Source: Phymorhynchus buccinoides
Lineage: Eukaryota; Mollusca; Gastropoda; Neogastropoda; Raphitomidae
Assembly (NCBI GenBank): GCA_017654935.2
Contig: CM065690.1
Span: 32,228,393 to 32,292,392 of the forward strand
DNA: 64,000 bases
Direction of reading: 5' to 3'
Shown here piece by piece: positions 22,859-33,747 of this stretch (its first letter is position 1; the number at the start of each line of letters is the position of its first letter). A model generated the notes under the pieces. The model was not told where the DNA came from. It did not search any database and saw only the letters and a list, made by a program, of their open reading frames with translations. Both the position numbers and the translations under genes were made by a program.

Positions 22859-23082
22859 CTGTCCAGCCAGGACACGAGGTTCTTGAGGGTGGTCAGCAGG
22901 TCAGCCACGTAGGACAGCACGGTGATGGACAGGCGGCGCCGGTGGAGCTCCCCGTAGCGCAGGTTGGCGCGGTTCGGGTCATTCTCCCCTTGCCGCAGCT
23001 GGATCTCGGCCACCACGTTGCGCGCCTTGCACCCCAGCTGGAGGGCCATGGACTGTAGGTTTTCCGTGTCCAGCGTGTACCG
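22859..23082 (-). CDS. cnk: cnk exon: start of CRIC domain
   Basis: Minus-strand 224-bp exon, phase 0 in, phase 2 out. Acceptor GGGGTCTGCCTGACAG; donor is GTCTGG, weaker than consensus but giving the correct join. It encodes RYTLDTENLQSMALQL, then GCKARNVVAEIQLRQG, a short charged insert, and LSYVADLLTTLKNLVSWLD, matching the CNK CRIC start (vertebrate LETENLKTL...LIGAAKSLLAWLDR). The Arg codon is completed in the next exon. Confidence 0.94.
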
Positions 23083-23204
23083 CTGTCAGGCAGACCCCCA
23101 AACACTGTCTGTCACTCTTTGTCACGCCTCTGTGATATGTCTGTTCCAAGCATGTACCGTCTTTTTCGGACAATAAGACGCACCTTTGTATACTATAAGG
23201 CGTT

Positions 23205-23320
23205 TTTTTTAAAAAGGCAGAAGATTTATAGCCAATAAGTCAGTAAGATAGTAGATGATAGAAAGCAAAGGGAAAAGGCAGAGTCAAAGAGAGTGACAGA
23301 TTAGAGGAAGTTACAAAAAT
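23205..23320 (+). mobile_element. Dispersed repeat family X, fragment
   Basis: Near identical to 22568-22675 (AAGGCAGAAG, AGCCAATAAGTCAG, AAGGGAAAAGGCAGAGTCAA, GATTAGAGGAAGTTACAA); its 3' part is displaced by the element starting at 23322. Confidence 0.75.
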
Positions 23321-23321
23321 A

Positions 23322-23905
23322 CAGTCGACCCCCTCATGACCGGCCCTCTGATTTACGACTTCCTCTCTTTTAAGACCGAAATATGAATGACGGATCGTTT
23401 TTCTTCAAAACTTGCCTCCTCATTTACGACTCCCCCTCTAACGCGTTTTACGACCGTAAATCTTGTTGATTTTACGACCGATGCAACACATTCTGACAAT
23501 TATCAGTCGCAAAAACGTATGATATCTATCCTTCTCGGCCTCAGTTCGAGCCGACACACAGCTGGGGTACCACTGTTGTTAGTCAATGTCAATCTCGCGA
23601 GGGTCCAATCTCGCGAGGGTCCGATCTCGCAACATTTCTCTGCGCTAATTCAAGCCGCGCTACTCCGGATGTTTCATTCAAGAATGGCGGAGAAAGCACA
23701 GTGTAGCGATGTGGGTAAAAAAAGGAAACGTGTGACGCTCACTCTTGAGCAAAGGGTGAAAGTAGTGAGGAGACATATGCTTGTGCTGTGCGTCATATAC
23801 GGTGTAGTGAGTGCATTGTTTTGGTCACCCCTGATTTAAGACCCCCCTCTTTTACGACCAATTTTTCAAGATTTTTTGAACGGTCTTAAAAGAGGGGGTC
23901 GACTG
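23322..23905 (+). mobile_element. pogo/Tigger-like DNA transposon, internally deleted
   Basis: 584 bp with inverted ends CAGTCGACCCCCTC / GAGGGGGTCGACTG flanked by TA duplications (23320-23321, 23906-23907). TA duplication and CAGT ends fit the pogo/Tigger branch of Tc1/mariner. It retains only the first part of a transposase gene (see next entry). Subterminal sequences (TTTACGACC, TCTTTTAAGACC) mirror each other. Confidence 0.85.
23684..23839 (+). pseudogene. N-terminal fragment of a pogo/Tigger (CENP-B-type) transposase
   Basis: ATG at 23684 opens MAEKAQCSDVGKKRKRVTLT followed by LEQRVKVVRRH, which resembles the start of the CENP-B/Tigger N-terminal helix-turn-helix (K-R-K-R...LTLEQK). The frame stops at 23839 without catalytic DDE domain, so this is an internally deleted, non-autonomous copy. 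Confidence 0.7.
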
Positions 23906-24033
23906 TATTACCAAATATTACCCAGAATTCAGATTTTGTCACTATATTTTCTTACTATTTCATCAGTCACATTATAAGGCGCAGGGATCTGAGTCTTGGA
24001 AAAAAGTATCGCCTTATAGTCCGAAAAATATGG

Positions 24034-24342
24034 TGGGTCTACTGGGGTTTTAATTTAAAAGGCTTTGGTTTCGCGCAAGATCCAAAATCTACAAGAAAAC
24101 AAGACTGCTGGCTTCATACAAGATCTGAAGTCTGTAAGAAAACAGATTGTCTGAAACCATTGAAAAGAAGATAAAACTTGTAATAATACATCAGTGAAAA
24201 TTCGTAATCCTTAAACACAGAAATTTGACAGTCTACATGATCAAAAACAGCTTGTATCACCACCAGCTCTGCTTGTGCAATATATATCAACAATATAATC
24301 AATGTTGTTATCATCACCATCATCATCATCACCATTCTCACA
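24034..24342. other. cnk intron, no other feature
   Basis: A short (ATC)n tract near 24308-24335; otherwise nothing recognised. Confidence 0.55.
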
Positions 24343-24588
24343 AGGGATCATAGCAGATCTACAGCGTCCAGTACAGTTCCTGGTGGCCCAGCTTAGTGAT
24401 GTCCAGATTTTAATATCATCACCATCATCATTATCATCACCATCATCATCACTACCATCACCATCTCACCAACGATCTTAGGAGGTCGACAGCCTCTAGC
24501 ACCAGCTCCTGGTGACCCAGCTTGGTGATCAATGTCCACACCATCATCATCACCATCATCATCACTACCATCACCATCATCATCTCAC
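24343..24588 (-). repeat. Two partial copies of the cnk SAM exon end with splice donor
   Basis: Directly downstream of the SAM exon (minus strand) are two copies of its 3' end separated by CATCAT-rich sequence. The copy at about 24473-24532 keeps about 55 bases, encoding TKLGHQELVLEAVDLLRSL and a consensus GTGAGATGG donor. The copy at about 24343-24403 is older, frameshifted, but still ends CTT-GTGAGAATGG. Neither has an evident acceptor. Confidence 0.9.
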
Positions 24589-24752
24589 CAATGATCTTAG
24601 GAGGTCGACAGCCTCCAGCACCAGCTCCTGGTGACCCAGCTTGGTGACGCCCATCTTCTCCAGGTCAGCGTGGTTCAGCATCAGCAGCCTCCTGCCATCC
24701 ACCTCGTTCATCTGGAACAGCGCCACATACTGGGCCACGGACTCGTCCAGCC
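24589..24752 (-). CDS. cnk: cnk exon: SAM domain
   Basis: Minus-strand 164-bp exon. Acceptor TGCTGTGTGACAG, donor GTGAGATG. The first two bases complete a Gly codon, then 54 codons: LDESVAQYVALFQMNEVDGR, RLLMLNHADLEKMGVTKLGH, QELVLEAVDLLRSL. This matches the CNK SAM domain (vertebrate GLDDCLQQY...LGVSRIGHQELILEAVDLL). The first part of SAM (a W...WMK helix) should be in an upstream exon, which I did not find. SAM mediates oligomerisation and contact with HYP/KSR partners in the family. Confidence 0.95.
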
Positions 24753-24783
24753 CTGTCACACAGCAGTCAAATGTTTTAAAAAG

Positions 24784-25071
24784 CAGTGAAACCTCCCTTA
24801 TATTTAAGACCTTCAAAAATCATCCCAAATAAGGTCTAAGAAATAATGCTTTACGCCCTCTTCGGCCTTTCGGCCATGTGGGGCATTGAGATTTTACTTG
24901 GGGATGTAAAGAGTGAAAAAATAAGGTCTTATAAGGGAGGTGTCTTAAAAGGGAGGTGTTTTATAATGGAGGTAATTGTAATACTTACAAAGAAGGCCAA
25001 TGTCTCAGAGAAGTAGGTCTTATGTGGGAGGGAGTCTTATAATGGGAGGTCTTATAAGGGAGGGTCCACTG
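24784..25071. mobile_element. MITE with CAGTGGACCCTCCCTTATAAG-type ends
   Basis: Left CAGTGAAACCTCCCTTATAT, right (reverse-complemented) CAGTGGACCCTCCCTTATAA then GACC, with TA to the right. Internal GGGAGGTCTTATAA repeats. The CAGT start and TA flank suggest a Tc1/mariner (pogo-like) MITE. A tail-only SINE is nested at 24838-24918. Confidence 0.7.
24838..24918 (-). mobile_element. Tail-only mini-SINE, copy 1
   Basis: An 81-bp insertion flanked by an 11-bp target duplication AAATAAGGTCT (24827-24837 and 24919-24929). On the minus strand it reads CATCCCCAAGTAAAATCTCA, then AATGCCCCACATGGCCGAAAG, GCCGAAGAGGGCG, TAAAGCATTATTT. It matches 36968-37040. It folds as an inner GGCC-GAAA-GGCC hairpin within an outer GCCC/GGGC stem. 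Confidence 0.85.
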
Positions 25072-26278
25072 TACTCTCCATTTCATTCTGAATCTGATCG
25101 TTGACGCTGAGCTGTCCCTCCGGACAATTATACAGTGTTGTGCGTCGCGGTAGGAAGAAAAATGTAAATAACTAAAAATCAACAGAAACTAAAAGAACAA
25201 AAAATTTGAGGTCTCCCTAGCGTTGCATGACTCGGGTCAGGCCAATCTGGCTACTGTAACGGCCCCCGGAGAAAAACCCTGTGAGGTGAACGTGATAACA
25301 GCAACATTACCGAACCATGGAAATTGAGAATGTTCTTTCTTCATATTTTGATGTTTAGAATGTTCTGATGAAAGTTTATACAATGTGGAAATTTAAAGGT
25401 AATACTTTTTCTTTGACTATAATTTCAATACTTTTTGGGGGGTTTTCAAAATGCTTTTATTCAGGTATTGGTTGACCTATTTCCATATTGCAAGTTATTT
25501 TCTGATTTCTAATTCTGGACATTGTTATTAGAATCAAGTTAATGTTTCACGAGGGTGATGAAGTGTCTGGGTTTCTTCATGACTTAGCGTGAGTGTGGAA
25601 TGCTTGTCGTACTACAGCGTGCGATTGTGAATGCAGTATATATATTTCAATACTTAGCGACCTCTCCATTCCTCAGCATACACAGACTTTTGGTTATTTT
25701 CAAAATCTTTTGCATCTCATCAGTTTTCCTATCTTACTTAGTCCTGCTCCTGTCCAAGGATAGTCTGCACATTTTCCATCAGTTTTTATTTGGTGAACCG
25801 TTCGACAAATAAAAAACTTTTGTTGTTTTAAGTCATAAATTTCTTCATTGTCAATTGTACACATGCACAATAGGAGGAATATGTGGCTGTCAAACCAGTC
25901 TTTTTATGTCAATCTGTGTGTTTGAGGATGTTGTTGAACTTGTTCTACAGCAAAACTCTGATGTTTGGGCAGTAAATGCAGTCTGTTATATATATATATA
26001 TATTTTTGGAACACGAACATTACTCAAAGTTAACATTAACTGGTTTTGTTTCTGAGGTTCACAAATAAAGACATTGGACACAGAAAAGCTTTATCAAAGC
26101 AAACTATTCTGCATTTCAAATGCACTAACTTTTCAGTCCTTCAGAGTAGGGGTACGGAGCTGGCTATTCACTGAGATTTTTCTTTCATGCTATATATATA
26201 TATTTTAAGGTATGTAGATGTACATTATAACTTTAAAACTACTTTAAGGTATGTAGATGTACATTATACTACCACTAA

Positions 26279-26279
<1 letters not shown>
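25072..26279. other. No gene recognised
   Basis: AT-rich, likely 5' cnk intron or intergenic. A short (TA)n run is at 25984-26002. A 22-bp duplication (AAGGTATGTAGATGTACATTA) occurs at about 26208 and 26245. No upstream cnk exon could be identified. Confidence 0.55.
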
Positions 26280-26332
<53 letters not shown>

Positions 26333-26435
26333 GCGTGTGTGTGCGCGTGTGCGCATGTGTGCGCACGTGTGTGTGTGTATGACAGGGTGGGTGTGTGGTG
26401 GTGGTGTTGCCAACACTGTTGGGTGTGTGTGTGTG

Positions 26436-26486
<51 letters not shown>

Positions 26487-26828
26487 GTAATATGATTAAT
26501 TTTGGTCAAAATGTCATTGTTGTTGCAGTAAACTACTCCCTGAGGAAGCGGACGCATAGTCCGCGAAAATTCGGAGGAAAATAAAAAGAAAATTTCCAAA
26601 ACTTCCGCTCCTTGTTTTAATTGATTATTTTACACTATATATATATATAGTGAATGCCTCAATAGTCAATACTCATTAAGGATGTGTGTGTGTGTGTGTG
26701 TGTGTGTGTATTATATATATATATATATAATATAAAGAAGAAGACTTTCAGACTCGCCACATACTTTTATTGACGAGCGAAGTTTCATCTATGTATTCAA
26801 AATTTGGTGGATGTGTGTGTGGATGTGG

Positions 26829-26878
<50 letters not shown>

Positions 26879-26885
26879 TCACACC
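26280..26885. repeat. (GT)n and (TA)n microsatellites
   Basis: GT runs at about 26281-26345, 26425-26484, 26683-26710 and 26811-26877, with (TA)n at about 26635-26650 and 26710-26730. Confidence 0.92.
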
Positions 26886-27075
26886 TCATTAAAAACTTTA
26901 ACATAGCCATTTTTGTCAGAAAGTACAAATAATAGTGCAACCAAATTTTGCACAATGATGTAAAATCACATTGTGTCTGCAGTGAGTGCTTTTATATAAA
27001 AGTTACTTGAACAAATTGGATGTAAATAAATTTAAAAATTTTGAATCTGTAACATGAGCTAAGAAAGTCATCAAC

Positions 27076-27170
27076 AGTGAATGCCTCAATAGTCAATAGC
27101 TCATTGCGTAAAGCGTTTGTCTCTTATGGGAATGTTCCGAGTTCGATTCTGGGCATGGGCACATCTTTTT
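27076..27170 (+). mobile_element. tRNA-like sequence (SINE head or tRNA pseudogene)
   Basis: Contains an A-box-like TAGCTCATTGCGTAAAGCG and a B-box GAGTTCGATTC followed by TCTTTTTTTTTT, a pol III terminator, over about 80 bp. A partial copy of its start (AGTGAATGCCTCAATAGTCA) is at about 26650-26672. The T stem has one mismatch and the anticodon arm is not clean, so a functional tRNA is unlikely. Confidence 0.55.
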
Positions 27171-28999
27171 TTTTTAAATGTATTGTTTGTTCTTTGGTTG
27201 TATCCATTAACGATACATATGCATTTATTCAAAAAGTCACTGGAATAAGTTGCTTGGAAATAAGTATTAATTCCTGAGTACAACAATTTTCCATTCCTCT
27301 AAGTATGTAAGTCTACACAGGTCCTGCTTTTGATGTCCTAAAGACATAATATAATGTTTCTGATGCAAAATAAAAGAAAAAGGAATGATATCAAGTTAGA
27401 ATGTCAAAAAAATGGAGACATGAAAAAATTAGTGAGTGACTCCACATCTAGATCTAGACTGACAAAGTTGTGTATGAGGGAGTCATTGCGGCATGCGTTC
27501 TTGTTTTATTAAAATAAAAGTTCCATTAATAAGAGGAATGTGTGTGCGTGTGTGTATCACTGTATACAGTGTTTTGTGTGTGTGTGTTGAATAACCAAAC
27601 ACCTTAGAGAGCACAAATTTTCGATTTTAATTTCTTTTTTAACATCTTTAAAAATGGCAGCAATTATCACACTTATGCACCCACGTTCACTCACACTGAC
27701 ACATGTGTGCCTGTTGACATGAACGTAATTTGACACTGAATGATTATATACTATTTCATTGTGCTTTGCTTTGTTTCTTGCAAAGGCACATCAATTATGT
27801 CACATGTTTAGTGATGAACTACAGAGGATGTTCTATGTTTAAAAACATTGTTACAAAGAATGCATCTTTTGTGATTCAATTCACATGCGCTCGAGTGCGT
27901 GTAATATAATGCTAAAATGAATCTATCCTGTAATTGATGTTGTGTGTTTGAATCTGTTCTATTTGCAGGGGCACTCAAATTACGTGACATATTTAATAAT
28001 AAATTAATAATAATTTTAAAACAGATGTTTCCTGTCAAAATTGCTAATTTGTTCAATTTTTTTTTATTATAAACAATTATACGTATGAATGAGCGTGCAT
28101 GCGTATGTATTAATGTATATGTGTGAGGGAGTATGCATGTGTGCGTGCGTGCGCATGTGATTGTGTGCGTCTGTGTGCAAGCATGTGTGTGTGTGAATTA
28201 CATATGTGTTTGAATTTATTTATGCATTGCAATGCCCTTGAAAAATGTTGCTTGTTTTTGTAACCGCCCACCATGACATGGGCCAAAGGCCTATTCATTA
28301 GACCATTCAGTGTTCAGTGTTCTCTCTCTTCCTCTCTCTCTCACTCACTCGATTCCACAATCCAAAAGCTTAGAAAGCTGGCATTCGCATCCACATCAAT
28401 TTTGTGTTTGCCAGGCAGAAGTACTTTGCGCACTATTTTTGCCATTTACCTTGCAACCAGTTCGCTACTTCTTGCGGTGCCCAGTTCTCAAACTGAATGT
28501 GCTGCGCTTGATAAGAAGCCATCGTCGACTGTGACTCAGATCTGTCGCACTTGCAGCTTTGCAGAATCTCAATCTAGGAGCCAGAATGGTCAGCTCATTC
28601 ATTGACCGTGGGCCCTCAAGAGAACAAGAAGAATCTGACAAGACACCGATACTATCCGTAACTATCGGCACCGATACTGGCGATAGTCGATACTGATAGT
28701 CGATACTCAGGCTGACCTTTTCTTTTAGTAGATTCCCCACAATGGCAGCAGTTTCTTTGGGGTTTTCAAAGCACTTTACAAGGCATTGCTAACGTTGGAC
28801 TAAACCATGCACTGTCTCAACAGTGCATGCGTGACCATATTGGTTGTCTTGCACGCATTATGATAAAATATGATGCTGATGCTAAGCAAAACATCAATAT
28901 TTTCTGCTCAGCTTCCGGAGTCAGGGGGAAGCAGTCCAGTTTCTTTATCACATTTTCGAGCAGGATTTACATCCCTTGGTTTTTCTCCCCCCCCCCCTC
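27171..28999. other. No gene recognised
   Basis: AT-rich sequence. A GT-rich patch lies at 28087-28195, and a cluster of GATACT/AGTATC-like inverted words (CCGATACTGGCGATAGTCGA) at about 28650-28712. Overlapping open frames at 28273-28605 (+) and 28465-28740 (-) have no recognisable domain. Confidence 0.5.
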
Positions 29000-29014
29000 C
29001 CCAACATACACACA

Positions 29015-29070
<56 letters not shown>

Positions 29071-29150
29071 ATGTCTCTCTCTCCTTCTTTGTCTCTGTCT
29101 CTCTTCGTCTTCTTCTTCTGCGTTCGCAGGCCATATTATTATTATTATGA
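29000..29150. repeat. (CT)n microsatellite and repeat X 5' remnant
   Basis: CT run at about 29015-29066; 29105-29150 (TCTTCTTCTTCTGCGTTCGC, AGGCCATA) resembles the start of repeat X. Confidence 0.7.
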
Positions 29151-30409
29151 AAGTAATTTGTGACCACTACTGGCACTAGGACCTTTGCGCACAGGAACAA
29201 CAAGTCAAGCTTTCGGGTAGGAAAAAGGTCCTTTAATAGAAAGAAAAAAACAATACAGACGTTTCAGACTATAACTGTCCGCTTAGTAAAACTAGATCTA
29301 ATTTTACCGATTTGTAACTGATGATATATCGGTGCATATTACACTGGTGGAAATAAAAACTTAACAGAAGAAACATTTTATCCTTTGTCTCTTTTCCTGT
29401 GTTGTTATTTTGTACCAGTACTAATAAGAAATGTTGACAACGAACTGTTGAAATAACATACCCACTGACGTCGGAAGAAGTTCTTTAGACAACACTTACA
29501 ACAGTGTGTGCAGGAAAACTAAACTCTAAATAGGTCAGTGTTTGGGGCGTTAAAAATAACTGCATGCATGCGTTAGGGAAGGCTTATTGAAGATCTAGTG
29601 ATTTGCGCTAACTCTGATTCGCTAAATTCCAAGAGAAAGCTTTAAATAAAGTCTTTTAAATGGAGGTTTGTCCAGGTATTCTCACCAAACACGTGCATTC
29701 CATATTCATTCGAAAGATCAATATCTTTTCTGCAAAGTTCAGTTAAAATAAATGCCTAGATCAATAGTGACCAATTTAGAGTTTCTGTCAAAGAGACCAA
29801 GCATGTAGGGTTTTTCGACGTTCTAGCAGAATGACGCAGCACGACGTCATGGCGAGTTGAGTCAAGTAAACAAAGGCAGTCGTTTTACAAAACGAACTGG
29901 ATAACTGCCCTTAGAGCATCGACAGTCAAGTTAAACAGCTCTGTGGATAAAGTGGTGTCTGCTTGTTAGCTTAATGCAATATTTTTTGCATGGAAGTAAA
30001 TGTTCATTGGAAAAAACCACTACTTTATTATGCTCAGTCTGGCCAGCTAGCTAAAACCTTTGGTGACGATGTCGTGGCAGGGGTATGCACTATGTGCTCA
30101 AAATCTACTTGGTTATTTAATGTTGAAGCCCAGAGCACATCTTCTTTGTATTATTTGAATAAGGGAAAGGCTTAAGAGCCGGGATGCTATATTTCTTATT
30201 AATGATAACTTTCATGTTATCCAGAAATATCAGTTTCTTGTGGTCACGTGATCAGTGATCAATTTATTGTTTCACAGATGAAGTCAGACCCAGATCTAGA
30301 TCTCGTAGCTTGTGATTATTTACGCTTATATATAGTAGATCTAGGTATAATAGATCTATCTGCAATTTTTCTCTTCGCATGGGCATTATACTGAACAGGT
30401 TTATAACGC
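29151..30409. other. No gene recognised
   Basis: Nothing recognisable. AGATCTA words recur at 30297-30360. Confidence 0.5.
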
Positions 30410-30661
30410 GCGCGCGTGTGTGGATGCGTGTGCGTGCACGCGCATGCGTTTGTGTAAGTGTGTGTGTGTGTGTGTGCATGCTTGCGTGCATGTTCATGCG
30501 TGTGTATATGTGTTTGCCAGGGCCAGACAGACCGATAGAGACAGAGTATGTGTAGACCTGTGTGTACATGGGAAAGGCCTACACATACTCTGTCTCATGA
30601 TGGGTGGTGCCGGTGGCAATGAGAGTGCTGTGCGCGAGCTTGTTAAAGAGACCGGTAGACA

Positions 30662-30699
<38 letters not shown>

Positions 30700-30701
30700 G
30701 T

Positions 30702-30780
<79 letters not shown>

Positions 30781-30860
30781 TGTGTGTGCGTGTGCGTGCG
30801 TGCGCGCGCGTATGTGTGTGAGTGCGTGCGTGACTGTGCGTGTGTTTGCATGTGCGTGTT
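30410..30860. repeat. (GT)n/(CT)n/(GA)n microsatellites
   Basis: GT-rich at 30410-30505, CT at 30664-30696, GA at 30716-30778, GT-rich to about 30855. CT and GA tracts are complementary and could pair. Confidence 0.9.
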
Positions 30861-30977
30861 GTTCTTGTCCTTCAGGTCAACGTCCTTCCACTAAAAGTGA
30901 TTCAGACAGTATTATAATTAGTGTTGGGTATGTATGTGTACCGGTATTATACCAGTATTTATTCGACTTACCGATAT

Positions 30978-32160
30978 TTGGCGGAGGAGTGCGCTATAGA
31001 GCTCCACATTTGGCGGCGTAGTGCGCTATAGAGCTCCACATTTGGCGGAGGAGTGCGCTATATAGCTCCACATTTGGCGGAGGAGTGCGCTATATAGCTC
31101 AACATTTAGCGGCAGAGTGCGCTATATAGCTCCACATTTTGCGTCGGAGTGCGCTATATAGCTCCACATTTAGCGGCGGAGTGTGCTATAGAGCTCCACA
31201 TTTAGCGGCGGAGTGTGCTATAGAGCTCCACATTTGGCGGAGGAGTGTACTATACGTCTCCACATTTAGCGGCGGAGTGTGCTATAGAGCTCCACATTTA
31301 GCGGAGGAGTGTGCTATAGAGCTCCACATTTAGCAGAGGAGTGCGCTATAGAGCTCCACATTTAGCAGAGGAGTGCGCTATACAGCTCCACATTTGGCGG
31401 CGGAGTGCGTTATATAGCTCCACATTTTGGCGGAGGAGCTATATAGCTCCACATTTAGCGGCGGAGTGTGCTATAGAGCTCCACATTTGGCGGAGGAGTG
31501 TGCTATACAGCTCCACATTTAGCGGCGGAGTGTGCTATAGAGCTCCACATTTAGCGGAGGAGTGTGCTATAGAGCTCCACATTTAGCGGAGGAGTGCGCT
31601 ATAGAGCTCCACATTTAGCGGAGGAGTGCGCTATACAGCTCCACATTTGGCGGAGGAGCTACGTCTCCACCGGAGTGTGCTATAGAGCTCCACATTTAGC
31701 GGAGGAGCTATAGAGCTCCACATTTAGCGGAGGATATAGAGCTCCACATTTGGCGGAGGAGTGCGCTATATAGCTCCACATTTGGCGGAGGAGTGCGCTA
31801 TATAGCTCCACATTTGGTGGAGGAGTGCGCTATATAGCTCCACATTTGGTGGAGGAGTGTGCTACACAGCTCCACATTTGGTGGAGGAGTGCGCTATAGA
31901 GCCCCACATTTGGCGGAGGAATGCGCTATAGAGCTCCACATTTGGCGGAGGAGTGCGCTATATAGCTCCACATTTAGCGTCGGAGTGCGCTATTGAGCTC
32001 CATATTTAGCGTCGGAGTGCGCTATAGAGCTCCACATTTAGCGGTGGAGTGTGCTATAGAGCTCCACATTTGGCGGCGGAGTGTGCTATAGAGCTCCACA
32101 TTTAGCGTCGGAGTGTGCTATAGAGCTCCACATTTAGCGTCGGTGTGTGCTATAGAGCTC
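30978..32160. repeat. 32-bp minisatellite array
   Basis: About 37 copies of a 32-bp unit: GCTCCACATTTGGCGGAGGA then GTGCGCTATAGA, with variants (TAGCGG, GCGTCGG, TATATA). Since 32 is not a multiple of three, an open frame reads the unit in all three frames with a 32-residue period; I do not regard it as a gene. Copies with GAGCTATATAGCTC are palindromic. Confidence 0.97.
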
Positions 32161-32298
32161 ATGAAAGTGTGAGCCTCCCTGCATTCCTTGGGCAATTGTG
32201 AACACTAGTTAATATATCAATTGACTTGTTTCTTTAAACATAACATTTTGAACCAGCCATCAACAAATGATCAAGAAGTTGCCACATTAAATCATACA

Positions 32299-32369
<71 letters not shown>

Positions 32370-33149
32370 GGAATCATACTAAATATTCATAATTAATCAT
32401 CAAATGAAAGTGAGTGCCAAGAAGATGGTGATGGTGTTTTGTGTTTTTCTGTCGTGTTTTTGTCGCTGATTTTGCAGCTGATTGTTATTTTAGGTAAATG
32501 CACATACATGTATAGGCTTCTTTGGAACATTCTCAAGCCACCCTCTCTCTCCCACTCTCTATCATTCCCTTTCTGGCTTCCTAACTTCTTACTTCTTGTC
32601 TACTTTTGTGCTTCTGTTTCTCATGTATAGTAGTCATTTATTTTATGATTCTATGATTGTCTTTGAATGTTTGATGATTTTGAGTTTTCAACAGCAACGT
32701 TGATGGTTGATGCAGTGTGTGTGTGCATGCGTTTGTGTGTGCACGCGTGCATGTGTGTGTGGTTGCTGACATTATGGAAAACATTGTTTCTGACATGTTC
32801 ATACAACGAGATTGGCTAGATTATGATTTAATCATTTGTGCAATTTTGTTGTGGTTCTTGATGTTCATCTTTGTTTTCCATAGATATTCAGCCTATGTCA
32901 TCAATTTATGTATATCATTGCTAATTGACAGTAATATCTTTGATGTGTGTGTGTGTGTGTGTGTGTGTATAAGGTGTGTTTATGAGTGCATAAGCCTCAT
33001 TAGTATGCAATGCTCTTTTCACATATTATTAATTGCATTTGTCAGGTTTATTTTGCATTACAGTATTTAAAAAAAATGTTTTTTTAATGAATGTGAAGCC
33101 AATAAAATATTGGTTTATGATTTAAGCATTTATCATTGATTGATTGATT

Positions 33150-33200
<51 letters not shown>

Positions 33201-33394
33201 TCCCTCTGTGTATTTTTTTTATTTTTTATTTTATGTGTGTGTGTGTTTCCCCAGTGTGTGTGTGTTGTTGTTGTAACTGTTGCTGTTCAGGCATTCACAT
33301 GACAAGATAAAATTTACCATCACAGCACCACTGGTTTGAAAAATATATACCATGTGATGAATTCTTTAAAAAAAGAATGAGTTGTTTGACCATT
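32161..33394. other. No gene recognised, GT and CT microsatellites
   Basis: GT runs at 32301-32366, 32943-32967; CT run at 33153-33202. The remainder is AT-rich and unremarkable. Confidence 0.6.
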
Positions 33395-33490
33395 TTCTAG
33401 TCACAGAGACTCTTTTCTGTTACAATTGGGCTGTTCCCACCTAGAGAGCGTATCGCTGAAGCGCACCACCTCCCGGGAATTCTTGAAAAA
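33395..33490. mobile_element. Dispersed repeat Z, copy 2
   Basis: Shares with 9631-9745 the block GTCACAG...TTGGGCTGTTCCCACCT...GCGTATCGC. Unclassified. Confidence 0.5.
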
Positions 33491-33747
33491 AGAGTTGCGA
33501 AGGATGTTGGATTTTGTAAACATAGCTATCAATTTGGTGCATACAATGCAGCAGGGCTGCTTTTTTTCTAGTCTAAGTTTGAAATTCATGGTCAAAGGTC
33601 AAGGACACTGGAGCCGAAAATGCTGCCAAGCCCCTTGCACAATAATGTTTGAACAAAGGAACCTAGGACACTCAAATGTTGCATGCTGATAGGTACTGAT
33701 AGGGATATCTAAGCCAAGTTCGAAATTGAAGGTAACAGCAGACCACC

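Larger units (their letters stand above)
23157..24033. mobile_element. TIR element of the CCGTAAAA family, with nested insertions
   Basis: Left end CCGTCTTTTTCGGACAATAA preceded by TA; right end, reverse-complemented, ACCATATTTTTCGGACTATA followed by AGGCG. Related to 13719-16057 and 12781-12953. Repeat X (23205-23320) lies inside, and a pogo-like element (23322-23905) lies inside that, so three insertion layers can be ordered. Confidence 0.7.

Noticed and set aside
27076..27170. Functional tRNA gene
   Set aside because: A and B boxes and a T-run terminator are present, but the T stem has a mismatch, the anticodon arm does not fold cleanly and a partial second copy lies nearby; a SINE head or pseudogene fits better.
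28273..28740. Overlapping hypothetical genes on both strands
   Set aside because: No motif, no splice context and no start signals; length is within expectation for random open frames.
30978..32160. CRISPR array
   Set aside because: Units are contiguous with no unique spacers, the genome is eukaryotic and no cas gene is present. The same holds for the other arrays.
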